From positions 7,874,001-7,938,000 of the forward strand of contig NZ_JANADO010000001.1 of assembly GCF_024199845.1 (NCBI RefSeq): a stretch of DNA of 64,000 bases, given 5' to 3'. Origin of the DNA: Bradyrhizobium sp. CCGB12. GTDB taxonomy: Bacteria; Pseudomonadota; Alphaproteobacteria; Rhizobiales; Xanthobacteraceae. The notes under the pieces were generated by a model, which made no database searches, was not told the DNA's origin, and was given only the letters and a program-made list of their open reading frames with translations. Shown here piece after piece: positions 9,101 to 16,666 of the stretch; position 1 is the first letter of the stretch; each line of letters starts with the position of its first letter. A program made the translations under genes and the position numbers.

Positions 9101-10945
9101 GCTGGTCTCGATCGTCATGTCGTGCAGCCAGACCGGCTCAGGCCTGTTGCCGGGCACGATCTGATAGGTGCGTTCGTTGACCACGCGCAGGCCGTGATTT
9201 TCGATCACCGGCACGCGGTAGGACAGCGACAGCGGCGCGGCATCCGAAAACACCTTCAGGCCGAAACGCCTGGGATCATCCTCCTCGAAGCGGTGAACCG
9301 AGATCATCACAGGGCGGGCTGGCGTGAGCTTCTCGACGGTGGCGATATCGACGATGGCCTGTTCTGCCGTGGAAGCCTCGGTATAGCCGCCGCTGAAGGC
9401 CTGAGCGTAACGATTTGCGAGCATGCGCGCCCGCATGCCGTCGGTCGACGTAGCCAGCGCGGCCTTCAGCTTGTCGGCCCAGGTCGCGGCAATGGCGCTG
9501 ATCCCGGCTTCCAGCGTGGCGCGCTCGACGGCGGGAGTCTTACCTTCATAGCGTCCGACGATGTAGTGGACGCGCGCCAATGCCCCTTCGGGGAAGGACA
9601 CGTAGGAGGCCGACAGTGTCCCCTTGTAGGTCTGCGACAGGAAGGCGCCGACGCGCGTGCGCACGTCGGTGTCGTATTTGTCGCGCGGAATGAAAACGAG
9701 GATGGAAACGAAGCGATCGAACTTGTCGACCCGCGCCAGCGCCCGGACGCGGGGGCGCTCATAGAGGATCAGGATCTCCATGACGAAATCGAAGAGGGTA
9801 TCGACGTCGATCTGGAATAGTTCGTCGCGCGGATATTCCTCGAGAATATGCTGGAGAGCCTTGCCTGAATGGCTATTCGGGTCGAAGCCGGCCCGCTGGA
9901 GCACCCGCGATACCTTGAGGCGAACATAGGGGATCTGTCGTGCCGAGCGCGTATAGGCACCCGAGGTGAACAGGCCGACGACTCGCAATTCACCCTCGAG
10001 CCGGCCGTCGGGCGTATAGAGCTTGATGCCGACATAATCGATCCGGATGCGACGATGAACGCGGCTGCTCACATTGGCCTTGATGACGATGAGCAGGGTC
10101 GGCTCGCGCATGAACTCGCGAATCTCCGACGTCATCACCACCATTTCGCTGCCGCGGCGCAGGACCTTCACATCGGGATCGCGGAGGATACCGAGGCCCT
10201 CGGCGGTCGTGATGTCGTCCGACGCATCGCGGCTGGGCGAGAAGCGATATTCGCGCACGCCGAGAAAGGTGAAATTGTCCGCGCACAGCCATTGCAGGAA
10301 CTGGTTGGCCTCGGCGACCTCGTCGATCGGCAGCGGCGGCGGATTGGACGAGAACGTCTTGACCGCATCCTCGACGCGGTCGCGCATGGCGCGCCAGTCC
10401 GCGACGCAGGCGCGCACGTCGCTCAACGCCCTGGTGAGGCCGTCAATCAGCCTCTCGCGGTCCGCGTCGGCGTCCAGGCGAGTAATGTGGAGGTGAATCA
10501 GGCTCTCTCGCACGCCCTTTGCCCCTTCCGGCAGTGCCTCGCCGTAGAAGCGCAGGAGCTTGCCCTGGTCATCGCGCTCCACCGCGATGATGGGGTGAGC
10601 GACGAGGGTGACTTCGATGCCCTGCTCGGTGAGCTCCGCCATGGTGGAATCGAACAGGAAGGGCATGTTGTCGTTGAGGATTTCGAGCACGGAGATCTCG
10701 CGCCCATCCGGCATCAGCGGATTGACGACGCGGATATCGGCACGCTCCGCCGTGCGCCGCTGCACATGCTCCCAGGCTTGCTCCGCCAGGAAGGCAAGCG
10801 AGGAAGCATCGTGACTGGAGAGATCCTCGACATTGGTGAAGGCGAACAGAAGCTCGGCAAAGCTTCGGGGGGCCTTGCCCGGCTGCACGCTTCCTGCTGC
10901 CTCGCGGATCAGAGTTGCCCGGGCCTTGTCGTCACGCCATGCCAT
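6134..10945 (-). CDS. gdhB: NAD-specific glutamate dehydrogenase, large (180-kDa) class
   Basis: This 1603-residue enzyme oxidatively deaminates glutamate to 2-oxoglutarate and ammonia with NAD. It matches the large bacterial class in length and layout: long N-terminal ACT-like regulatory region, catalytic core containing [20 protein letters not shown] with the [16 protein letters not shown] segment, then a Rossmann part ([11 protein letters not shown]) and a C-terminal helical region. These enzymes are hexameric or tetrameric, cytosolic and often allosterically controlled. An ATG at 10957 is possible, but that codon itself forms part of the GGAGG that fits the ATG at 10945, so the latter is chosen. 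The gene stands alone. Confidence 0.95.
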   Translation of the reverse strand: [1603 protein letters not shown]

Positions 10946-11336
10946 AGCGTCCTCCATGTCCCAGCCGACGAGCCGCAGTTACGGTCGGGCGTTGCTCTTG
11001 GCGTGCGCCTCTTTGTGCGCATTGTTCCCTGACCGAGATTTCAATTGCGTAGGTGAAATCTGCAGTCGTGCGGCTGCGATCATATTAGCATTCCGGAGCC
11101 GTCATGGCGCGCGGAGTTGTAAGGCGAAGCCTGGGGGACAAACCGGAGACAACAACCATCGTGCCATCGGGCCGTCCTGAGAAATCGCAAGTAGTTTCAA
11201 TTATGTATGTGGCTTTGTTCTGAATGGCGCCGCCGTTGCCTCGATCGGATCGGAGCTGTCCCGCTACGGAACGCGGGTCAGCTCGACGCCGTCGACCACC
11301 ATCTTCCACGTCCGGCCTCTTGGTGGGGTGGCGTCG
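10946..11336. other. intergenic with an uncertain 39-codon ORF
   Basis: The upstream region of the glutamate dehydrogenase. A plus-strand ORF at 11104-11223 (ATG to TGA, 39 codons, rich in Thr and Val) is possible, but an antisense ORF covers the same bases and neither has a decisive ribosome binding site. No operator was recognised. Confidence 0.35.
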
Positions 11337-11483
11337 ATGCCTCAATGGAATGCCGACGACGAATTTATCGTCTTACGCATGCGCTCGGTCCGCGCGTATC
11401 GCCCGGTCCGTCCCTACAGGAACTTCCACTTTTTCCCGGCGTTGAATCCGCGGCTCGCACAAGGCGGCCGGTCCGCGCGATGA
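11337..11483 (+). CDS. possible 48-aa leader ORF overlapping the next gene by ATGA
   Basis: An open frame begins with MPQWNADDEF and ends in a TGA that overlaps the ATG of the 72-residue gene at 11480, which would permit translational coupling. The product is very basic and aromatic in its second half (RPVRPYRNFHFFP). The matching segment before the truncated copy at 13841 has a one-base deletion and a stop, so the frame is not kept there. It is offered as a possibility only. Confidence 0.3.
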   Translation: MPQWNADDEFIVLRMRSVRAYRPVRPYRNFHFFPALNPRLAQGGRSAR

Positions 11484-11698
11484 AGAACTTTTCCAACGTC
11501 GAATTCTCCCCCGAGGTGATCGAACTCATGACCGCCGCCCTCGAAGCTGCGGTTGCAACCCTGCCGGAGCCCGTGCAGTCCTCGCATGTCAACGCGCTCG
11601 CCGAATCCATCCTGCGTACCGCCAGTGCGGGCGAGCGCGATGTGGCGAACTTGCAGAGGATCGCTCTGATGGAGCTGCAACTGGCGCCGCGCAACTGA
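11480..11698 (+). CDS. 72-aa hypothetical protein, duplicated in this window
   Basis: The protein starts MKNFSNVEFSPEVIELM and is largely helical and acidic, with no signal peptide. I know similar short proteins as multi-copy hypotheticals in Bradyrhizobium, without a function. A diverged, truncated second copy lies at 13841. The ORF extends upstream to 11207, but homology with the second copy supports the ATG at 11480. The next gene begins 11 bp after its stop, so the two are probably cotranscribed. Confidence 0.6.
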   Translation: MKNFSNVEFSPEVIELMTAALEAAVATLPEPVQSSHVNALAESILRTASAGERDVANLQRIALMELQLAPRN

Positions 11699-11708
11699 TG
11701 AGGCCGAC

Positions 11709-12167
11709 ATGAAGACCACAGCTGCCGTCGTCATTGCGCTGTCTGCGACCTTGTCCATTGCCCGGGCCGACAGCTGGACGACCTATCGAATTCCCGAGTC
11801 CGGAACATCGGTCGAGATTCCCACATCGATCTTTACGGAGCTTGCCGGGAAGCCCGACGGATACGGCCAGCAATTTCGCACGTCCGACGGCAGCGCCGAT
11901 CTCACCGTCCAGGCCGTTGCGAACCAAGAAGATCTCTCGCCGGCTGAATTCCTTAGCCGGAAGAATCCTCCGGCCGGGATCATCTATCAGCGGATTGCGC
12001 CCAGCTTCTTCGTGGTCTCCAGCATCAAGCGCGACAAGATCTGGTATGACCGCTGCAATTTCTCACGGCGCTACGTGCATTGCGTGCTGATCAACTATCC
12101 CACCGCCGAGAAGCGGCAATGGGACCACGTGGTGACGCGGATCAGCCACAGCCTGAGTGGCGGCTGA
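11709..12167 (+). CDS. secreted hypothetical protein, 152 aa
   Basis: A signal peptide is clear: MKTTAAVVIALSATLSIARA with a probable cleavage after ARA. The mature part has two cysteines (YDRCNFSRRYVHCV) spaced for a disulfide, and an alternating hydrophobic pattern suited to a small beta-rich periplasmic domain. No named family is recognised. It follows the 72-residue gene closely. The gene is intact and ends about 70 bp before the monooxygenase fragment. Confidence 0.7.
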   Translation: MKTTAAVVIALSATLSIARADSWTTYRIPESGTSVEIPTSIFTELAGKPDGYGQQFRTSDGSADLTVQAVANQEDLSPAEFLSRKNPPAGIIYQRIAPSFFVVSSIKRDKIWYDRCNFSRRYVHCVLINYPTAEKRQWDHVVTRISHSLSGG

Positions 12168-12239
12168 CCAGGTCACGAGACAAAGAACTGCCCGCGCAGT
12201 TCGGACAGCCGGTCGTACGAGCGCAGCTGTCGATCGTTC

Positions 12240-12599
12240 TCACCGCCACCCCAGCGCCGGCGCAACATGCGTCAGGATCGCCTCGATCGCATGCGCACAA
12301 TAGTCGACACCCAGCTGGTTCGGGATGGTCAGCAGCAAGGTATCGGCCTCGGCAATCGCCTCGTCCTGCCGAAGCTGCTCGACGAGCACATCCGGCTCAG
12401 CCGCATAGCTCCGACCGAAGATCGCGCGGGTGCGCGGGTCGATGAAGCCGATCTGGTCCTCGCCGCCGCGCTCCCCGCCGAAATAGGCGCGGTCGCGATC
12501 GTTCATCAGCGCGAAAATGCTGCGGCTGACGGAGACACGGGGCGCACGGATGTGGCCGGCGTTCTTCCATGCCGCGCGATAGGCCCGGATTTGCGCGGC
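12240..12599 (-). pseudogene. 3' fragment duplicate of the flavin-dependent monooxygenase gene
   Basis: These 360 bp repeat 14024-14383 without any indel and encode the last 119 or so residues of that monooxygenase including its stop codon. By eye the first 302 bp (12240-12542) are identical to 14024-14326, while the remaining 57 bp hold several mismatches. No upstream part of the gene is present, so it cannot encode a working enzyme. It is best read as a partial duplication, possibly kept identical by gene conversion. Confidence 0.85.
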
Positions 12600-12650
12600 T
12601 CGGCAGCCTCTCTCGTAGCGCGACGAGGCTGCCGCAAGCTCATGCGCGCG

Positions 12651-13019
12651 TCACGGGCATTGGTGACGTAGACCATCGTTGCCCAAATAGGTCCCTGAGC
12701 CGGGGTCGTAGGATCGATAACGCTGCACGCAGTAGGACTCGGCGTTGGCGCGAGCCTGGCTACTGGCGATCGCGCCTCCGATGATTGCGCCCGCTGCTAA
12801 GCCACCAAGTACGGCTGCGCCGTTACCGTAGTGACCGTGATGATGCCTGTAATGGTAATGACCAGGCCCATGTCCGTGCCAATGTCGGTACTGCACCTGT
12901 TGCACGCCTTGGTCAGGACCGGGGTTCGCTATCGGCAGAGGAGCCGCGAGCACGGGTGAAGCGGCCGCTGAGAGCATCGCTCCAGCGGTGAGGACGACGA
13001 AAGTTCTACGCAGTGTCAT
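12651..13019 (-). CDS. BA14K-family exported protein
   Basis: The 122-residue product has a signal peptide (LTAGAMLSAAASPVLAA), a His/Gly/Tyr-rich stretch (HWHGHGPGHYHYRHHHGHYG), a short hydrophobic Gly/Ala segment (AAVLGGLAAGAIIGGAIA), and ends in a BA14K motif CVQRYRSYDPGSGTYLG. BA14K proteins were first noted as Brucella antigens and are common small envelope proteins in Rhizobiales; their molecular job is not settled. The start at 13019 is chosen over 13145 because the signal peptide follows directly. The His-rich stretch could bind metal, which is inference. Confidence 0.8.
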   Translation of the reverse strand: MTLRRTFVVLTAGAMLSAAASPVLAAPLPIANPGPDQGVQQVQYRHWHGHGPGHYHYRHHHGHYGNGAAVLGGLAAGAIIGGAIASSQARANAESYCVQRYRSYDPGSGTYLGNDGLRHQCP

Positions 13020-13340
13020 GTCGGGCTCCATGCCATTGAGGATGTCGGAGCAACGGCGGGTTGCCCCGCTGGGTTCCGTCAACGTCGGGCGAGCGTCAGA
13101 GGGTCGCAGAAAATGAACTATTCGTAAGGATAGTAGCCGAACCACCGCACGCTGAACGTCGCGGTAGCACGCGGGATTTCCATACCAAGAGGCGCCCGCG
13201 GCTATGCGTCCTCGCCGTCCCGCCGGCGGAAGGACGGCGACATCATCGTGACCGCTGCGGCACGCTCTTCTGCTTTGCGCGAGGTTGCTGCCCGTGGTCG
13301 CCCGACGGCGATGTGAGCTTCAATTCTGTGGCTCAGGCCT
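13020..13340. other. intergenic, no supported gene
   Basis: 321 bp between two minus-strand genes. I see no family signature, operator or terminator hairpin with a T tract in it. Confidence 0.5.
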
Positions 13341-13667
13341 TCACCGCAGGCCCTGTTCGTCGACCAGAATGCGGTGGATCTCGATGCGCTCCGGCAACTC
13401 GATCAGGAATTCCGCGTCGCGCGTGAGATGATGGACCTTGGTCGGCTCGCCCTTAGTGAAAGCCGTCATGGCCTCGATGTCCGCCCAGTAGGAAATGGTC
13501 GTGAACCACGTCTCCTCATCACGGTCCTCGCGCAATTGCTGCACACCGAGCGCGGTCTTCAATAGCGGCGGAATGCCCTCGGCTTGCAGATAGGCCTGGT
13601 AGATATCGGCGACATCGCGGCGGGTACGGCCGCGCCAGATGCGGGCGATGGTCGGTTTGGTCGGCAT
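13341..13667 (-). CDS. antibiotic biosynthesis monooxygenase-like (dimeric alpha/beta barrel) protein
   Basis: The 108 residues fit the ABM/dimeric ferredoxin-like fold: a beta strand with IARIWRGRT, a helix (DVADIYQAYLQ), then the strand GVQQLREDRDEETWFTTISYWADIEAMTAFT with the usual Trp before the second helix. Members include small monooxygenases, haem degraders and proteins of unknown activity, and residues alone do not decide. A GGAA lies upstream of the ATG at 13667. It is single, between BA14K and the monooxygenase gene. Confidence 0.7.
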   Translation of the reverse strand: MPTKPTIARIWRGRTRRDVADIYQAYLQAEGIPPLLKTALGVQQLREDRDEETWFTTISYWADIEAMTAFTKGEPTKVHHLTRDAEFLIELPERIEIHRILVDEQGLR

Positions 13668-13840
13668 GACATGGTTCCTTGCGCACGCACGTCCTCAACA
13701 AGGGAATTGACCCAGCCAGGATCAGTTCCGCGCATGCCGTGTTTCGCCGCAGCCTCGAAGCTGCAGGAGGCGCGCCTGTCAGGAACTGCCATTTTTCCCG
13801 ACGTTGAGCAGGTGGCTCGCACAAGGAGCGGGTCCGCATG

Positions 13841-13950
13841 ATGAAGAACTTTTCCAACGCCGAATTTTCTCCCGAGGTGATCGAACTGATGACCGCCGCG
13901 CTGGAAGCTGCGGTCGCCACACTGCCGGAGCCGGTGCATTCCTCGCGGCT
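13841..13950 (+). pseudogene. truncated copy of the 72-aa gene
   Basis: The first 36 or so codons match the gene at 11480 closely (MKNFSNAEFSPEVIELM onward), and similarity extends about 70 bp upstream of the ATG. It then breaks off at about 13950, and the open frame runs on into antisense of the monooxygenase 3' end. The lost C-terminal half and borrowed continuation indicate a broken copy. Confidence 0.65.
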
Positions 13951-14023
13951 CGTCGGCGAGCAGGGCGACGAGACCCTGGCCGCGATTGAGAATCGTACGA
14001 ACGGAAGCGGCCCCGCGTTTGCC

Positions 14024-15046
14024 TCACCGCCACCCCAGCGCCGGCGCAACATGCGTCAGGATCGCCTCGATCGCATGCGCACAATAGTCGACACCCAGCT
14101 GGTTCGGGATGGTCAGCAGCAAGGTATCGGCCTCGGCAATCGCCTCGTCCTGCCGAAGCTGCTCGACGAGCACATCCGGCTCAGCCGCATAGCTCCGACC
14201 GAAGATCGCGCGGGTGCGCGGGTCGATGAAGCCGATCTGGTCCTCGCCGCCGCGCTCCCCGCCGAAATAGGCGCGGTCGCGATCGTTCATCAGCGCGAAA
14301 ATGCTGCGGCTGACGGAGACACGGGGTGCACGGGTGTGGCCGGCGTCCTTCCATGCCGCGCGATAGCTACGGATTTGCGCGGCCTGTTGCACGTGAAAGG
14401 CCTCACCGGTCTCGTCGTTCTTGAGCGTCGAGCTCTGCAGGTTCATGCCGAGCTTGGCCGCCCACACCGCGGTGGCGTTCGAGCCGGCGCCCCACCAGAT
14501 CCGTTCGCGCAGGCCTGCGGAATGGGGCTCGAGGCGCAGCAGCCCGGGCGGATTCGGAAACATCGGCTGCGGATTGGGTTCGGCAAAGCCTTCGCCGCGC
14601 AGCAGGTCCAGGAAAACTTCCGCATGGCGCCGGCCCATGTCGGCGTCGCTCTGGCCGTCGGCCGGGCGATAACCAAAATAGCGCCAGCCGTCGATCACCT
14701 GCTCGGGCGAGCCGCGGCTGATGCCGAGCTGCAGCCGCCCGCCGGCGATGAGATCGGCGGCGCCGGCGTCCTCCACCATGTAGAGCGGGTTCTCATAGCG
14801 CATGTCGATCACGGCCGTGCCGATCTCGATCGCGCTGGTCTTGGCGCCGACGGTCGCGAGCAGCGGAAAGGGCGAGGCGAGCTGCCGCGCGAAATGATGC
14901 ACGCGGAAATAGGCGCCGTCGGCGCCGAGCTGTTCCGCCGCGACGGCAAGCTCGATCGATTGCAGCAGCGTGTCCGCCGCCGAGCGCGTCTGCGATTGCG
15001 GCGAGGGAGTCCAGTGTCCGAAGGAGAGGAATCCGATTTTTTTCAT
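14024..15046 (-). CDS. LLM-class (luciferase-like) flavin-dependent oxidoreductase
   Basis: This 340-residue protein has the bacterial-luciferase TIM-barrel pattern: FLSFGHW near the start, VHHFARQLASPFPLLATVGAKT, and GISRGSPEQVIDG for phosphate binding. Family members oxidise small substrates using reduced FMN or F420; the substrate is not readable. The open frame continues upstream to 15268, but the ATG at 15046 begins the conserved first strand (MKKIGFLSFG). Its last 360 bp are duplicated at 12240. It ends 73 bp after the truncated 72-residue gene copy on the other strand. Confidence 0.88.
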   Translation of the reverse strand: MKKIGFLSFGHWTPSPQSQTRSAADTLLQSIELAVAAEQLGADGAYFRVHHFARQLASPFPLLATVGAKTSAIEIGTAVIDMRYENPLYMVEDAGAADLIAGGRLQLGISRGSPEQVIDGWRYFGYRPADGQSDADMGRRHAEVFLDLLRGEGFAEPNPQPMFPNPPGLLRLEPHSAGLRERIWWGAGSNATAVWAAKLGMNLQSSTLKNDETGEAFHVQQAAQIRSYRAAWKDAGHTRAPRVSVSRSIFALMNDRDRAYFGGERGGEDQIGFIDPRTRAIFGRSYAAEPDVLVEQLRQDEAIAEADTLLLTIPNQLGVDYCAHAIEAILTHVAPALGWR

Positions 15047-15442
15047 GAGGGCAACATAGGGATGATCGGAAGAGTTTGCGATACGTCGGCGGGGGGAAAG
15101 ATGGCAACATGGAAGGCGTGCACCCGTAAGTGCGCTCCCTGGGGAAGCAGGACTTGACCAGAACGGACCTCCGTCCGCCCCTAATAAGTCACGAGGTTTT
15201 CCCAAAATGTCCGGCCGGGGGCGCTTTCCACCCCACGTGATGAGGGGGCGTCTGTTGATTTGGATCAAGGGTCCCTTTTAATTCACCCCCACCGTCAGAC
15301 CATGAGATCTCCGATGAGAAGCCGAACTCGGGCAAAGACGCCGCTGGCACAAGACCGCCGCGCTCAACGGAGACTCGACGCAAATTATCGAGAAGTACGC
15401 AGAACGTTTGCTCCGACTGCTTGCAACCCGGGGCGGGCATAG
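15047..15442. other. divergent promoter region with a FixK-type box
   Basis: This 396-bp gap lies between the monooxygenase and the acyltransferase. Apart from the box at 15255-15268 and a 46-codon basic plus-strand ORF (15303-15442) without clear support, I see nothing coding. Confidence 0.5.
15255..15268. promoter_or_regulatory. FNR/FixK-type binding site
   Basis: The sequence TTGATTTGGATCAA is a perfect match to TTGAT-N4-ATCAA, the palindrome bound by FNR and by FixK2 in Bradyrhizobium, which activates genes under low oxygen. Its centre is about 181 bp before the acyltransferase start and 215 bp before the monooxygenase start, so which gene it serves is open. The match is direct; function is inferred. 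Confidence 0.6.
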
Positions 15443-16627
15443 ATGACATCCATTTCTCATTCAGGAATCGTGGACACGCGGGCGGTGCCCAAGGTCAAAA
15501 CGCGAAACCTTTCACTTGATCGCGCCCGCACCTTCCTGACGCTTGTGGTGCTGCTGCATCATGCGGTGATCCCCTATACTTACTTCGGTCATACCGATCC
15601 GACGTCCTTCTTCGGCTTCGACATGATCGTGCTCGCCACCGACAGTTTCTTCATGGCGATGTTCTTCTTCCTGTCGGGATTGTTCGCCTGGTCTGGTATC
15701 GCCCGGAAGGGACCACTGAACTATTTGCAGGATCGCCTAATTCGGCTCGGGCTGCCATTTGTGATCTGCGCCTTCACGGTCATTCCGCTCGCTTATTACG
15801 CCATCTCACTGCGGCACCACCCCGAGGTCGGCTTTTCGGAATACTATTGGAATATGATCACGAAGGGCCCGTGGCCGAGCGGGCCGATCTGGTTTCTCTG
15901 GGTCTTGCTTGGCTTCGACCTGATTGCCTGCCTGCTGTACCGGCTGTCGCCCAATCTGCTCGATCCGATCAATCGCCTCTCGCTTCACGGCCGCCGCCGG
16001 CCCGCGGTGTTCTTCGCGGTCATGCTTGCCGTCACCGCTGCGTTCTACGTTCCCGGGCTGGTTCACTACGGGCATACCAGCTGGTTCGAGTTCGGGCCGT
16101 TCTGTGTCCAGAAGGGGCGCGTGATGCTCTACGCGACCTACTTCTTTTTCGGTGCCGGCATCGGCGTTGCGCAAATGGATCGCGGGCTGCTCGCCGCAGA
16201 CGGCCGCATGGCAAAGGTCAGCTGGGACTGGATGGTGCTGGCGATCGTTCCGTATTGCCTCTTGTGGGTGCTGATTTACATCAAGCGCGAAATACTGGGT
16301 AACCCGTCGCCGTTGCCGGACTGGTATGAAGCGCTCTATGCCATCTGCTTCACTGTCTTCAGCGTGGCCATCATGTTTCTGATCCTGGCCTTTTTCCAGA
16401 GGTTCAGGCAATCAGGCTCAGCCAGGCTGCTCGATCCAATGCAAAGCGACGCATACGGCATGTTCCTGGTGCACTATCTGTTCGCATTGTGGCTGCAATA
16501 CTGGCTGTTCGACTATGACCTGCCGGCGATCGTCAAGGCCACGATCGGGTTTGTACTGACAGTCGCGGCGAGCTGGGCGCTGACGCGAGCGTTGCGGCAG
16601 ATCCCGGGCGCGACGAAGGTGCTGTGA
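15443..16627 (+). CDS. acyltransferase family 3 membrane protein
   Basis: The 394-residue protein opens with the family hallmark: RARTFLTLVVLLHHAVIPYTYF, an Arg near the first membrane helix and the His pair in it. About ten hydrophobic segments follow, as expected of Acyl_transf_3 enzymes, which transfer acetyl, succinyl or other acyl groups to glycans or lipids from the cytoplasmic side. OpgC and NodX belong to the same family, but nothing assigns this one. It is preceded by a FixK-type box, so oxygen-limited expression is possible. Confidence 0.88.
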   Translation: MTSISHSGIVDTRAVPKVKTRNLSLDRARTFLTLVVLLHHAVIPYTYFGHTDPTSFFGFDMIVLATDSFFMAMFFFLSGLFAWSGIARKGPLNYLQDRLIRLGLPFVICAFTVIPLAYYAISLRHHPEVGFSEYYWNMITKGPWPSGPIWFLWVLLGFDLIACLLYRLSPNLLDPINRLSLHGRRRPAVFFAVMLAVTAAFYVPGLVHYGHTSWFEFGPFCVQKGRVMLYATYFFFGAGIGVAQMDRGLLAADGRMAKVSWDWMVLAIVPYCLLWVLIYIKREILGNPSPLPDWYEALYAICFTVFSVAIMFLILAFFQRFRQSGSARLLDPMQSDAYGMFLVHYLFALWLQYWLFDYDLPAIVKATIGFVLTVAASWALTRALRQIPGATKVL

Positions 16628-16666
16628 GAAACCGTGCGGCCGCGTGCATCAATGGGCATGCAATGC

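Noticed and set aside
6743..9820. Long plus-strand ORFs (605 and 390 codons) opposite the glutamate dehydrogenase
   Set aside because: They are shadows produced by G/C-rich third positions of the minus-strand gene; their products have no family signature.
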